Source: Acridotheres tristis | Lineage: Eukaryota; Chordata; Aves; Passeriformes; Sturnidae | DNA length: 64,000 bases | Direction: 5' to 3' | Assembly: GCA_037013685.1 (NCBI GenBank) | Contig: CM072895.1 | Location: 15,226,463 to 15,290,462, forward strand | Shown: one piece after another, positions 15,301 through 24,104 of the stretch | Layout: the number at the start of each line of letters is the position of its first letter | Numbering within the stretch: the first letter of the stretch is position 1 | The notes under the pieces: generated by a model | Databases searched by the model: none | Seen by the model: the letters and a program-made list of their open reading frames with translations, nothing else | Told to the model about the DNA's origin: nothing | Translations under genes and position numbers: made by a program

Positions 15301-17942
15301 GGAGTTTTCTTCATTGGCAGAGACAATGGAAATATAGATATTTGGGACTTAATGAAGAAAACTCATGAGCCATCTCATTTCCAGACCATCTCCAAATCAA
15401 TCATCACTTTCATCAGCCCCTCCAGTGCCTCAGGTGTGTGGATGGTGATTGAACTTTATTCTGCTACCCTGTTTGCAAAATGGGTACACAAATCTTATTA
15501 CAAATGATCTTATATAAGTACGTACTTCCACAAATGTACATACAAAAATGGATACATCAGTTCTAAGTCTACTACCATGGCATAAAAGCAACTAAAAATA
15601 TTTCATTTCCTAAAAGTCTGTTAAAAGAAAAACTTTAAAGGGATTAATAAAATAACAGAGCAATGTGAATAATAAACTAAAACTACCAGGAAAAAAAAAA
15701 ACAAACCTCTGTAGCTTGTCTTTGGGTGGAGGGTCACGTTGCTGTTGGAATTTGGATTGTTTATACATTTTTTTGTCAAATATCTTTCAGCAGAGCAGCA
15801 TTTTCTGGCTGTTTCTGACAATCTTGGAGTTCTGCATATTTTGGAAATCTGTCAAACACTATGTCACCCTTTGAGTAATGAGGTTGGTAAGAATTTTTAT
15901 TAAATCTCTTTGACACTTTATCCTGAAAACTCCAACATAGAAACAAATCTCCTTAGACAAAAATGCCTTCAAATGATGGCAATTAATTTGAAATCAGTAT
16001 AGCCATGCTCTCCAAAGATCACCTGTAGCCAAGCTGGTTTTGTACAGAGCTTAGGTAAGAGTCAACTAAAGCAAATCTCAGTGACATTTGCAGAATTCCA
16101 CTGTTCCAACCTGGCTACATGAAAATACAATTAAGAAGTCAGCGTTTTTTGCCACATCCACAAAATGACACCTTTCATGCAATAAAACAAAGTTTTAGAG
16201 TGCATAGTAATGTATCTATACTGAATTCCTTTTTCTTTATACCTCCTTGTCCACATTTGTGTTGATTTTTTTCCTTCAAATTTGGTAATTCAATTTACAT
16301 GTCTTCGTATCTGGTTCTAGTTCAGTGAAAGCACATTTTGAAAAGTGTTATTAACATTCCCACTCATTCACGCTCTTGAAATAAGAACTGTCTGTACCAA
16401 AAGGCCATGGGAACAATGCAAGCAGTTTTAATTTCTCTTTTTTTTCTACATAGTTTTCAGTTTTTCTTTTCCTCCACCTCCCAGCCAAAGATTGAGCTAG
16501 TGTGTCAGTCTAGCAGTCTTGCCTGCTGCCAAGTCTGTTACTCTAACATCAAAAAACCATCTTCCCATTCTATTGCAGTTTTATGTTTATGTAGGCACTT
16601 AATTTATAAACATCCCATAAAGGTTTGCCATGTACAGAGCTTCAGTGGGTAGCAGTAAAACATCACATCAGCAGCTTCATTTTAGTAAAAACTACTTCTC
16701 CAAAGCAAGGCAGGATCTAACTTAAATAATATGAGGAAACAATTGCTTCTGCACAGATTACCTGTGGTTTGGAACTAAACTCTTTAGGGTGCAGAATTAC
16801 CAACCAAGGATCAGTCACTAATATTTAGATTACATTCATTGTAACAGAAGTATTCACTGTGAAATACTAGGCTGTTGAAGAGACTAATAAAAGCTAAAAC
16901 ACAGAATCCCAGATAAATAAATGCAAAGTATCGTAGTTGATGGTTTCTTTACGCCTAAAGCTGGTCACATCTTTATATTATTTTGCTGCAAACTACTGGG
17001 ACAAATAGAAATATTTGTATTTCCAATTTAGATAAAATATTAATACTATTCAGAGCATCAGCAAGAGAGCTGTGTCTCTAAGCATGCAATGACCCTTGTT
17101 TGTCACTGTGTTTACAGCATGCCAATGTACTTGATTACTTCAAAAGAGAAGTCAAATATCTGAAGTACTGTGAACAGGAGTTTAAAGAGTATCAAAAGTT
17201 TCAAGCCAAAACAGAATTGAAATCGAACTGGAGACAGAGAGAGAGAAAACAGTATGTTATACCTGGAATTAAGAAAATTTTCTATGTTTCTTTGTATCTT
17301 TAAAGTGCACCTGTATTGCTAGACAGGATTTTCCACAGTATTCTCAAAAAATCAGGATGGACATAATCAGAATTGTTTAGCAGCTCTTTATTTCATATTT
17401 ACAGTTCTTAAGAATGGAAAAGAAGTTCCAGTTAATTTCTTGGTCAAATGAACCCCTTGCAAGAGCATTAGAACCCATGGACATTTAATAACTGTAAATT
17501 TGCTTTTTATTTTACACCAGTTCAAAAAGTTACATTTTGTCATCTTCCCTATAAACATTGCTCCTTCAAGTAAGAATAGATTCCAGCCTTCTATTCTTTA
17601 GTCACATAAGAATATTGCTTATCCATTCTTTGGTAAATGGTTTAATAATACTAAATAACTAAACTGTCATTTCTTTGGTTGATTGATGTAGCCCATGGTG
17701 ATGCCTACTTTCATTAATTTGTGATACCACTGACACAACCCACTCGAAAACAATGGGGTCACATACAGGTTTCAAAGCTTAACAGTGCATTATTGCCTGA
17801 TATGTGTTTTTCCTTCAGCATATGACTACAGAAAACAAAAGAGATGGAGGATCAAGAAAATGCACATTATACTGTGTTTCTGGAGCTGGAGAAGCAGATA
17901 GTAATGGAATTAGAGACAAGAAATACTTTCCTCATTGGATGA
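277..17942 (+). CDS. DNAI3: DNAI3 (WDR63), axonemal inner-arm dynein intermediate chain, 3' part of gene, 19 exons
   Basis: WD-repeat intermediate chain of the axonemal I1/f inner dynein arm (homologous to Chlamydomonas IC140), acting in motile cilia and flagella. Exons: 277-381, 1192-1329, 2793-2992, 3258-3374, 4063-4247, 5168-5292, 5396-5485, 5912-6031, 7446-7574, 9517-9590, 10963-11110, 11870-11957, 12644-12774, 14011-14074, 14437-14567, 15229-15433, 15791-15882, 17118-17251, 17819-17942. All have GT-AG borders, and phases agree throughout when the in-frame donors are chosen. Recognised family segments include [31 protein letters not shown]-like [37 protein letters not shown] and FLELEK. 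WD blades occupy the middle and end; a charged coiled-coil tail follows. The 5' end, about a hundred codons by comparison with my recollection of the human protein (about 890 residues), lies before the window. The last exon carries an in-frame TGA at 17823-17825 before the conserved frame ends at 17942. Confidence 0.93.
1192..1329 (+). CDS. DNAI3: DNAI3 window exon 2 (acidic linker)
   Basis: Acceptor atcacag and donor AAAG|gtcaga, 46 codons, phase 0 to 0. The first half is a glutamate-rich stretch; the second half contains [16 protein letters not shown], a hallmark of WDR63 proteins. Confidence 0.9.
1811..1848. repeat. 20-bp tandem duplication
   Basis: The unit beginning tgattaattacatctac occurs twice head to tail in DNAI3 intron 2, followed by a short (ga)n tract. 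The first 18 bases of the second copy match the first exactly. Confidence 0.75.
2793..2992 (+). CDS. DNAI3: DNAI3 window exon 3
   Basis: Acceptor ttttccag, donor ATG|gtaagt, 200 bp, entering in phase 0 and leaving two bases of a tryptophan codon. It encodes [20 protein letters not shown] and then [20 protein letters not shown], both close to the vertebrate family sequence. Confidence 0.93.
3258..3374 (+). CDS. DNAI3: DNAI3 window exon 4
   Basis: Acceptor gggtag, donor TAAG|gtaaaa, 117 bp. The first base completes the tryptophan of the family motif [13 protein letters not shown]. It leaves two bases that join the next exon to make arginine. Confidence 0.92.
4063..4247 (+). CDS. DNAI3: DNAI3 window exon 5
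   Basis: Acceptor aaaacag, donor TATG|gtaatg, 185 bp. It encodes [20 protein letters not shown], the conserved dynein intermediate-chain helix, and ends in RWHPTIYG, the start of the first WD blade. Confidence 0.94.
5168..5292 (+). CDS. DNAI3: DNAI3 window exon 6 (WD blade)
   Basis: Acceptor gattag, donor CCAG|gtattt, 125 bp. It completes the glycine after RWHPTIY and reads IIALSAG through [13 protein letters not shown], the WD strand of the first blade. The following intron is only 103 bp. Confidence 0.92.
5396..5485 (+). CDS. DNAI3: DNAI3 window exon 7 (WD blade)
   Basis: Acceptor ctctctag, donor ACAG|gttttt, 30 codons, phase 0 to 0. It encodes [20 protein letters not shown] and [10 protein letters not shown], typical of a WD repeat. 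Confidence 0.93.
5912..6031 (+). CDS. DNAI3: DNAI3 window exon 8 (end of WD blade plus variable linker)
   Basis: Acceptor cattatag. It begins [13 protein letters not shown] and runs into a poorly conserved linker. Two donors are possible: AGG|gtgagc after 5996 and GAG|gtaatt after 6031. Only the second keeps the frame of the next exon, so it is used here although its consensus is weaker. Confidence 0.8.
6109..6703 (+). mobile_element. CR1 LINE 3' fragment (non-autonomous remnant)
   Basis: It starts at the conserved end of CR1 ORF2 (catcctgggctgcatcc), continues through ttctgcccctctactctgct, acaagaaggaca and gttcagcctgggga, and ends with the CR1 3' UTR block ggttgcccagggaggctgtg, tctttaaggtccactccaac and agtctatga. 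5' truncated as usual for CR1, with no coding capacity left. It lies in sense orientation in DNAI3 intron 8, about 80 bases after the exon 8 donor. Confidence 0.93.
7446..7574 (+). CDS. DNAI3: DNAI3 window exon 9
   Basis: Acceptor tttctag, donor TGAG|gtgagt, 43 codons, phase 0 to 0. It contains [11 protein letters not shown] and [11 protein letters not shown], matching the family's IRHCAVSS...DIHWL region. The other two frames have stops. Confidence 0.9.
9517..9590 (+). CDS. DNAI3: DNAI3 window exon 10
   Basis: Acceptor attttcag, donor GATTG|gtatat, 74 bp. It encodes [11 protein letters not shown] and leaves TG, which joins C from the next exon to give the conserved cysteine of VTCSPDCSILFWD. 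Confidence 0.9.
10963..11110 (+). CDS. DNAI3: DNAI3 window exon 11 (WD blade)
   Basis: Acceptor attttgcag, donor AAAG|gtagtg, 148 bp. It reads [14 protein letters not shown], a lysine-rich linker, then [11 protein letters not shown], all diagnostic of the family. Confidence 0.93.
11870..11957 (+). CDS. DNAI3: DNAI3 window exon 12
   Basis: Acceptor cttccttctgaacag with a pyrimidine tract, donor CTCAG|gtaata, 88 bp, entering phase 0 and leaving one base. It encodes [14 protein letters not shown] and [10 protein letters not shown]. An upstream gtttag also precedes open sequence, but in the wrong phase. Confidence 0.8.
12644..12774 (+). CDS. DNAI3: DNAI3 window exon 13
   Basis: Acceptor ctgtttcccag, donor TGAA|gtaagt, 131 bp. 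It ends in [11 protein letters not shown], matching the conserved FFVGTEEGE strand that opens the next WD blade. A long reverse-strand open frame over this exon (12405-12914) is a shadow. Confidence 0.9.
13570..13885. mobile_element. Possible LTR remnant
   Basis: An intronic stretch of different texture from its surroundings, with ggcctcctactatgtggcc, a TATA-like ggtatataaaag near 13870 and a TG start near 13638. The style resembles avian retroviral LTRs. I see no flanking target duplication or internal retroviral sequence, so this is only a suspicion. Confidence 0.25.
14011..14074 (+). CDS. DNAI3: DNAI3 window exon 14
   Basis: Acceptor ggcattacag, donor GTTA|gtaagt, 64 bp. It encodes [14 protein letters not shown] and AKPV, continuing [14 protein letters not shown]. 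Confidence 0.9.
14437..14567 (+). CDS. DNAI3: DNAI3 window exon 15 (WD blade)
   Basis: Acceptor ctccattag, donor TACA|gtaagt, 131 bp. It encodes [19 protein letters not shown] and FAIWKEGV, a complete WD blade core. Confidence 0.93.
15229..15433 (+). CDS. DNAI3: DNAI3 window exon 16 (WD blade)
   Basis: Acceptor aaattaag follows a run of A and has a poor pyrimidine tract; donor CTCAG|gtgtgt. The 205 bp encode [20 protein letters not shown] and [13 protein letters not shown], the best conserved WD blade of the protein. Confidence 0.94.
15791..15882 (+). CDS. DNAI3: DNAI3 window exon 17 (last WD blade)
   Basis: Acceptor tatctttcag|CAG forms a NAGNAG, in frame either way. It encodes [19 protein letters not shown]. 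The in-frame donor GAG|gttggt is weak; a stronger donor four bases downstream is out of frame with exon 18. Confidence 0.87.
17118..17251 (+). CDS. DNAI3: DNAI3 window exon 18 (charged coiled-coil tail)
   Basis: Acceptor gtgtttacag, donor AACA|gtatgt, 134 bp, leaving two bases. It encodes [20 protein letters not shown] and a basic/acidic helix, matching the family's HYFEREVKHLEY segment. Confidence 0.88.
17819..17942 (+). CDS. DNAI3: DNAI3 terminal exon with in-frame TGA then conserved tail
   Basis: Acceptor gtttttccttcag. The two bases carried from exon 18 plus C make histidine, then ATA, then TGA at 17823-17825. The same frame continues for 38 codons ([20 protein letters not shown]) to a TGA at 17940-17942, and this tail matches the family's YESYLELEK C-terminus. 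Either translation ends at the first TGA, or it is read through, or a weaker alternative junction is used (donor TAT|gttata near 17255 joined to acceptor ctacag|AAA at 17832). Confidence 0.7.
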
Positions 17943-18023
17943 TTAGAGCCTATTATCACCTTTAGAACCAGCAAGCTTCTTATTGAAAGACCTCTATTTC
18001 AGCAGAACATGTTTAGATTTGGA

Positions 18024-18029
18024 AATAAA
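18024..18029 (+). terminator. DNAI3 polyadenylation signal AATAAA
   Basis: Canonical AATAAA 82 bases after the last in-frame stop, followed within about 40 bases by the T-rich ggttattgtttcatt. It gives a short 3' UTR, as expected for DNAI3. Confidence 0.7.
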
Positions 18030-18045
18030 GAATCTTGCAGCAAGA

Positions 18046-21000
18046 GGTTATTGTTTCATTAACCTTATCTATTTGCTTGCTCACAGGGTGGTTAAAGAAC
18101 AATTGATTTGGACCCAGTTTCCCCACTATTTTTCCTTAATACAGTTATAATATAAATTCTCTTTAAATAATAGTTTTCAAAGCTCTGTCAGGACTCTAAA
18201 CCACTTTTGCTTGCTATCATCAGTTTACAAGTTATTGTTACTTAATCCTGGCAAGCACTTACAAACAGAAAAACCAAGTCCATTAAAATATGTTGTTCCC
18301 TCAAAGAAATCAGTATTATTTAGGACAAACAGCTTTTAGTAAGCTCACTGTAGCTGTGCATTTATGTCAAAAGAAAATTATCCCTGAGAGAGATCAAATG
18401 GTGTTATACAGAAGTTTTAATATTTACCAGTGTAAATAAGTAACAGCTCATGAATATTAATGTCCACTCTCCATCCAGAGAGGACTCTTTGGTAAGTGGT
18501 TCTGCTGCTACTGGGTTTCAATAGCCAGGTCAGACACCATGTAACTGAGCAGAGCCTGCCAGGCAGAAATTAAATCTATCAGAGGAGGACAGATTAAACT
18601 CTATATGGGTGAGTTCACTCTTTCCATGACTCACCAAAGTGTTTGAGGGTCACAGACTCCTGTCAAACAAATGTCCATGTGGTCACAGTAGACACTAAAG
18701 CACAAAAGACAACTGACACACAAGGGATTTGCAGAGAGGATCTTCATCTGACAAGCAAAAGGCAGCCCCAGTGCTCTGCTTCATCAGAATAAAGAACAGC
18801 CAAAGAGAAAACAGGATCAGTGTGAGGCTCTGCGTCCCAAAATAAACACTGCTAATTGGGGTTAGGCAGTGTTAAAGACATGCCCCTTCAATTTTCTACA
18901 GCCAGGATCTCCCTGTCATGTACTTTTAGCATTTTGGTCGAACTTTGGTCAGATTTAAAGGACTTGGTTTGGAAGATGGTCTCTTGTTTACTACTTTGAA
19001 ATTTAAATATTATAGCAATATGCCTTGTCCTTCATGTTGAACTACTTCTAAATTAAAACCAAGGAAAATTCAACAAGCATGTCCCTAGCACCTGCAGCAC
19101 AGCGTTTGCAGTCAGAGTGCAAACAGGAAGAGAGCACTGCTCCTCTGCTAAATCAATATTTAACCAACAGCCTGCTCTACACAGATATGTAAATATCATA
19201 CAACCGACTAATTAAAAAGCTCACTTATTATCAGGCTTGGACTTCATTAGTACACCACCTCAGAGCATCTTCCACAGATCTCTTTTGATTAACAAGTCTG
19301 CAAACTACAAATAAATAAGTCAGTCATATGGTCATGGCTTATCTGGAAAGCCCAGCCAAGCCCCTCCACTGCAGCTGTCACTACTCCCCAGAAGAGGCAG
19401 CAGCCTCAATGGGACCCTTGTTCCCCACCACAAAGGCACTCTTAAGAGTTTTGATTAAGAAAATATTCCAAGAGACAGAGGGATTTCAGGTGGGTTTTCC
19501 TAACAGCACAGCCAAAGGGGCAGCAGATCAGGATTCTGCTTATCAGCTCCACTCCCTCCCTAGAGCAAAGTAGTTTGGGGAGCTGCAGGAATGCCCCAAC
19601 TGAAAGGGAGTAATCTTCCTGAGAGACATTTTCCTCCTCATCTCTGTTCCCAAGTAACACAAGAGACATGAGATTATTCATCCCATCAGGATCCTTTCAT
19701 CTGTCCAATACAGATGTGCAAATACCTGTAGGGTCAGCTTTGCATCATCTCACGTCGGGCCCTTCCAATTTTACCCTGAGGATATTAAGACACATTATAC
19801 AGGTTTTCCTGCTTGGTTCTAAGAGACAAACAGAATGAAAACAGTAAATTCATTATGTAGGATGACATTTTAAAGCAAACATATAATAGTTACATGGCAG
19901 TGCAACATCAGTCCCCCGCACACCCCGAATAATTTCAGCTTGTGTTAGCTCCAGAATATGAGACAACAGTTTCCTATATCAAAATACAGTCACTGTCAAG
20001 AATCCCAGTATCCTCATCCTATTCCTTGGGAAGGGGATGAAGGTGAAGGGGTTAAGATCTGACAGTGGAAATAGGATGTGTCTCTGGCTTATCAGATTTA
20101 TAGATTTATTTTGTAAAAATCCTGCATATCTGTTGGGGATATTTCCCTCTATTTTTAGAACATGTCTGAATAGCTGCAAATCCATTTCTGGTCTGGTGCA
20201 TTAGCAAACATACACATAAGTTACACATTTGGGAAGGACAGATGTAAAAACCTGAAGTTTCTGAGCATGTAGGTCCCCAGTGGCTTAAGCCAGCCTGAGG
20301 TCATGCCACCCCCACACCATCCCTATCCACCTCATGCATGCTCCTCTAATAAGCACTTTGGGAAACTCAAAGGGGGAGAAGCCAAAAGGTGGATCAGCCA
20401 CACAGCACCAGCAGCTTGGAATGTGGAAAATCCTATTTAAACAAACAGGAAAGGATTAAAATTCTACAAATGGGCCTAGTCTACTCCTAAATCCACCCAA
20501 GTGTATCACATCCCTAACACTTGGCAGCAAAGAATGGCACAGCCCTACCTCTGCATTTCTGTTTTCCCTGGGGACTACAAACAATTCTTGGTTGTAACCC
20601 AGCCCTGCACATGGCCATCACTGGCTTGTGCTTGGGTAAAACCATTTTATGCGATTTTGGTGCAAGCCTTGGAACTGCCTCTGTAAAAGCACCCACACCC
20701 ATTTCCTTTACCTGGGAAGGAGAGGTCACACCTGAAGGAAGTCCACAGACTCCAAGGACAATTTGTTCTCTGCAGTTAACCTCTTCCAGTTCCTGGTGAA
20801 CAGGAGCCGCTCCTGATGCCAGAGGAGTCTGACCAAGCAGAGCACAGCAAAGTGGCCACAGAGCTTGGAGGGGCCCTGCCCTGCAACCACACACAGCCAG
20901 AGGCTGCCCTTCTGTGTAAAAACCGTAATTACTGCTTTGGTAGAAGCAGGTTGTTTTAATCTCCCAATTTAGTGCTTCTAGATTAAGGTAATTCCCATAG

Positions 21001-23066
21001 TAATCCTGTTCCTTAAGAATCTGTAACAATCACAAAAAGAATGTAACTTGATCAGATTACACAACTAACTGTATGAAATACAACAGCATCATATATATAT
21101 CCCTTATATATATATAAGGGATAACATAACAAAAACACCACTTGGGAAATGTCTCATTAAAGGAGGATTTCTAAGATACAAAACATGTTTTCCCAATTGT
21201 TATAATTAAATTACCCAGAAATGTTTGAGTAATACAATATATTAATGCATTTTAATTACCCCATGATATTAACATGAATACAATTTATCAGGTCACTAAT
21301 TTCAACTGCTGTAATATTAAAGTTGACAGAGCAGTGCACTGCTGCCCCAAATTTATTTTAAATTTTATTCCTGGAGAAAAAGCTTACATGCATTCAAGAG
21401 GTGACCACTTACATCATCTGGATTATTACAGGCAATGAAAGATTAATAAATGAAAAATGTTTGCATTTAAATTTAAAGAGTGCTAATGGAGTAGTGATTT
21501 ATTTTTAATTATCTTACTCAAACATTGGGTAAATCTAGACATGACAACAGAACAAAACATTTGAAAAGCTAAATGTCTTTATGGAATTAATTCATGTGTG
21601 CAGCCAGTGTAAATGGATGACATCAGCTTAGACAGGTTTAAATAATCATGAGCTAGGCACAGACAGAGAGATTTTGTTCTTAATTCAAATTTTATTTAGA
21701 ATTTAAATTTATAGTTTAAAAAGTATGCACATTCTGTAGGTATAAAAGTTTAAAAAAATACATCGATTTATTGATAAATGCTTCAGGTTAAATTTACATT
21801 TTCATTCATATCATCATATTGCAATAATTGTTTTGCATCTTTTAACACTTATAAAAATAAATTAATGAGATTGAATAACCCATTGGAACCATGCTAAAAT
21901 AATTGCTTAGAAAAGAGGGGTGAAGTTTATCATAGCAATTCTTAATTCCTTGCTACTGTAAATAAATAACTCTTCAATTAAGCAGTATAAGGAAGTACAG
22001 GTTAGCAGAAAAGCACTTACCCACAGGGTGAATGGAAAGCTGTGGTGGGATGTCAAAAATCGTACCAAAAAGATGTAGAATTTATTTCTACCCTGCCAGC
22101 TGACAGCAACTGACCTCTCAAAACACCAAAACCTTCTCAGCCTCACCTGCCCAAATTCCCCCTTCCTTGGGGGTGTGTATACAACCTGTAGAGGACAAGC
22201 AATGATCCTCTATGTCCTTTTGGTTAGAAGGATTATCAAAATATCTGTATACAATCTGGTAGCTATTTTTCACTGAATCAAGAATGTGTTTCCTTAACAT
22301 GAAATGTTTAATGGCTCACAATAAAGGACCAGAGATAAAAGAGGCTCTGAGCAGATGGTGGTGGCTCAATCTAGTAAGGTCACAGTGAACTGCAATCCCA
22401 CCCAAACTCCTCAGGAGTAATACCACTCCACCCATTCAGCTGCATGTGACAACTCTGGTTTCCATTTTTGGGAGAGTAATTTAAAAAAAAACAAACAAAA
22501 ACTGGCTTTGTGCTGAACTTGCATCTCCAGAGCCACAACCCTTTACAGAGGGCTCAAACACATCTAACTACCAGCAGCAGCCAAGTGTACCACAACAAAA
22601 ATACATGAACTCTGGAAAGAAAAAAAAAAGTATCAAAACATCAAGAATAAAATAACAGGTTATAAAGGAAAAACAAAAAATATTTTTTGAGAAGTAAATA
22701 TCTTCCAGACCTTCTTTATATGTGAAAAAACCCATGGAGGAAGAAACAAACAACGAAGGAAAAAAAAAAAACAAACAGAAAGGGTGGTGTGAGTGTGTGA
22801 GAGTTAATAGTCAACACCTGCAAACCGCTGTTCCTGCAATACACAAGGTCATTTACATTAATCATTCACCCTACCTTCTCTCTGGCCCTGTTTCTGTGCA
22901 TAAATCAAATGCTGTGTTACCCAAAGGGTAACCTTGTCCTGGCATCACTGAACATGTCTTCTTAGAAAAGGGAACATTTCATAATTCTGAGACCTTTCTT
23001 TTCAAAGATGGCTACAGACACATGCACATTTATACATAGATATATACAAACAAGGTTAGAAAAATA
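18046..23066. other. Convergent intergenic spacer between DNAI3 and SYDE2
   Basis: Tail-to-tail spacer without a supportable gene. It contains an AT palindrome at 21098-21123, an AT-rich part from 21060 to 21900, and a reverse-strand open frame at 20514-21029 of 171 codons with no recognised domain. Additional TTTATT words near 21690 and 22081 could be distal SYDE2 polyadenylation signals on the reverse strand. Confidence 0.6.
21098..21123. repeat. 26-bp perfect palindrome
   Basis: The two 13-base arms tatccc-ttatata and its reverse complement meet between 21110 and 21111 with no loop. It could extrude as a cruciform or form an RNA hairpin; no function is evident. Confidence 0.85.
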
Positions 23067-23072
23067 TTTATT
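23067..23072 (-). terminator. Candidate SYDE2 polyadenylation signal
   Basis: AATAAA on the reverse strand about 530 bases after the SYDE2 stop, with GT-rich sequence (tgtttgtatatatc, gtgcatgtgtctgt) just downstream in transcript direction. The 3' UTR here is AT-rich. More distal signals cannot be excluded. Confidence 0.45.
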
Positions 23073-23601
23073 TTTGCTTGCTTAAATAATTACTGAAAAG
23101 TGTTAATACAGTAATATGTTAATATTTGTACAATTAAAACTTTATATATAAATATTATATAAAGCATTTTTCATAGCAGCCATTGCATATATAGTGAAAC
23201 AAGTCTATCTGAAGTCCCTGCTGCACAACTCAGGCCAAGCAGCATTCATCCTCTTCTGAGAGGAACATCTGTACCGGAGCCAGGAGTTCAGGAATGAGGA
23301 ATCCTACTGCCACTGACAGCAGAGATGTTGCTTTGTCTTCTATCAGGTACTGCCCAGGCCACCTAAGTGCACAGTGTTTTTAGGGAGAAATGCCACTATG
23401 TGGAATCACATCACAGTTTAAACTTGTCTCCAACACAAATCAGGGCAGTGCCTTCTAACAGAAAGGCAGAAACATTACGGAATGGCTTCAAATGTGCTAC
23501 CACAAGGGGGGCCATGGCCTTACCACGAGGTGTTCCTCACACAGCTAGGGAAGCCCAACAAAGGGCATGGAGGCACGGGGAGATGTCATGCAGGACAGGA
23601 T

Positions 23602-24104
23602 TTAATAACTCATATTTAGTTTGTTTTTATTGAGTTCCCTTTCCAGGTTTCCTATGAGAGTATCAATACTTTCCTGCAGGTCCTTGAGGTGTGCTCTGTG
23701 ATCCACGGCAGAGTCTATAGCTGGCACTGTCAGGTAGCTCCCCAGGGGATGCTCTCCAGGCCCGGGCTGCGGGCGGCCGGCGGGCGCGTCCAACTCCTCG
23801 GCCTTGCTGCTGTCATCCCCGCTCTCCGTGTCCTCCGAAGGGACATCATCATAGTCTGCCTCAGCCAGGCAGTCTCTGGGGCTTAGGAAGTAGTTCTCCC
23901 CACAGCTGCTCCAGTCCCCAGCGTAGCGGTTGCTCGAGGGGCTGTCCAGACCTGCTGGCCTTGGTCTGAGCACCCCCGACATCTCGGTCCCGCTCAGGTT
24001 CAGCATCTGAGGTCTCTGCCTCTTGGGTCTCAGGTAATTCAAGGAGGATGAGTGCTCAGGAAACACATTCAGATGTGCTGGCTCTTTGGCAGGCGAGTGA
24101 TGAA
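23602..24104 (-). CDS. SYDE2: SYDE2 exon 7 (C-terminal tail and stop)
   Basis: Acceptor ctctcttctag, 503 bp including the TAA-type stop region at 23602-23604. It encodes [34 protein letters not shown], the acidic [15 protein letters not shown] and a final amphipathic helix [20 protein letters not shown], probably a short coiled coil. Confidence 0.93.
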
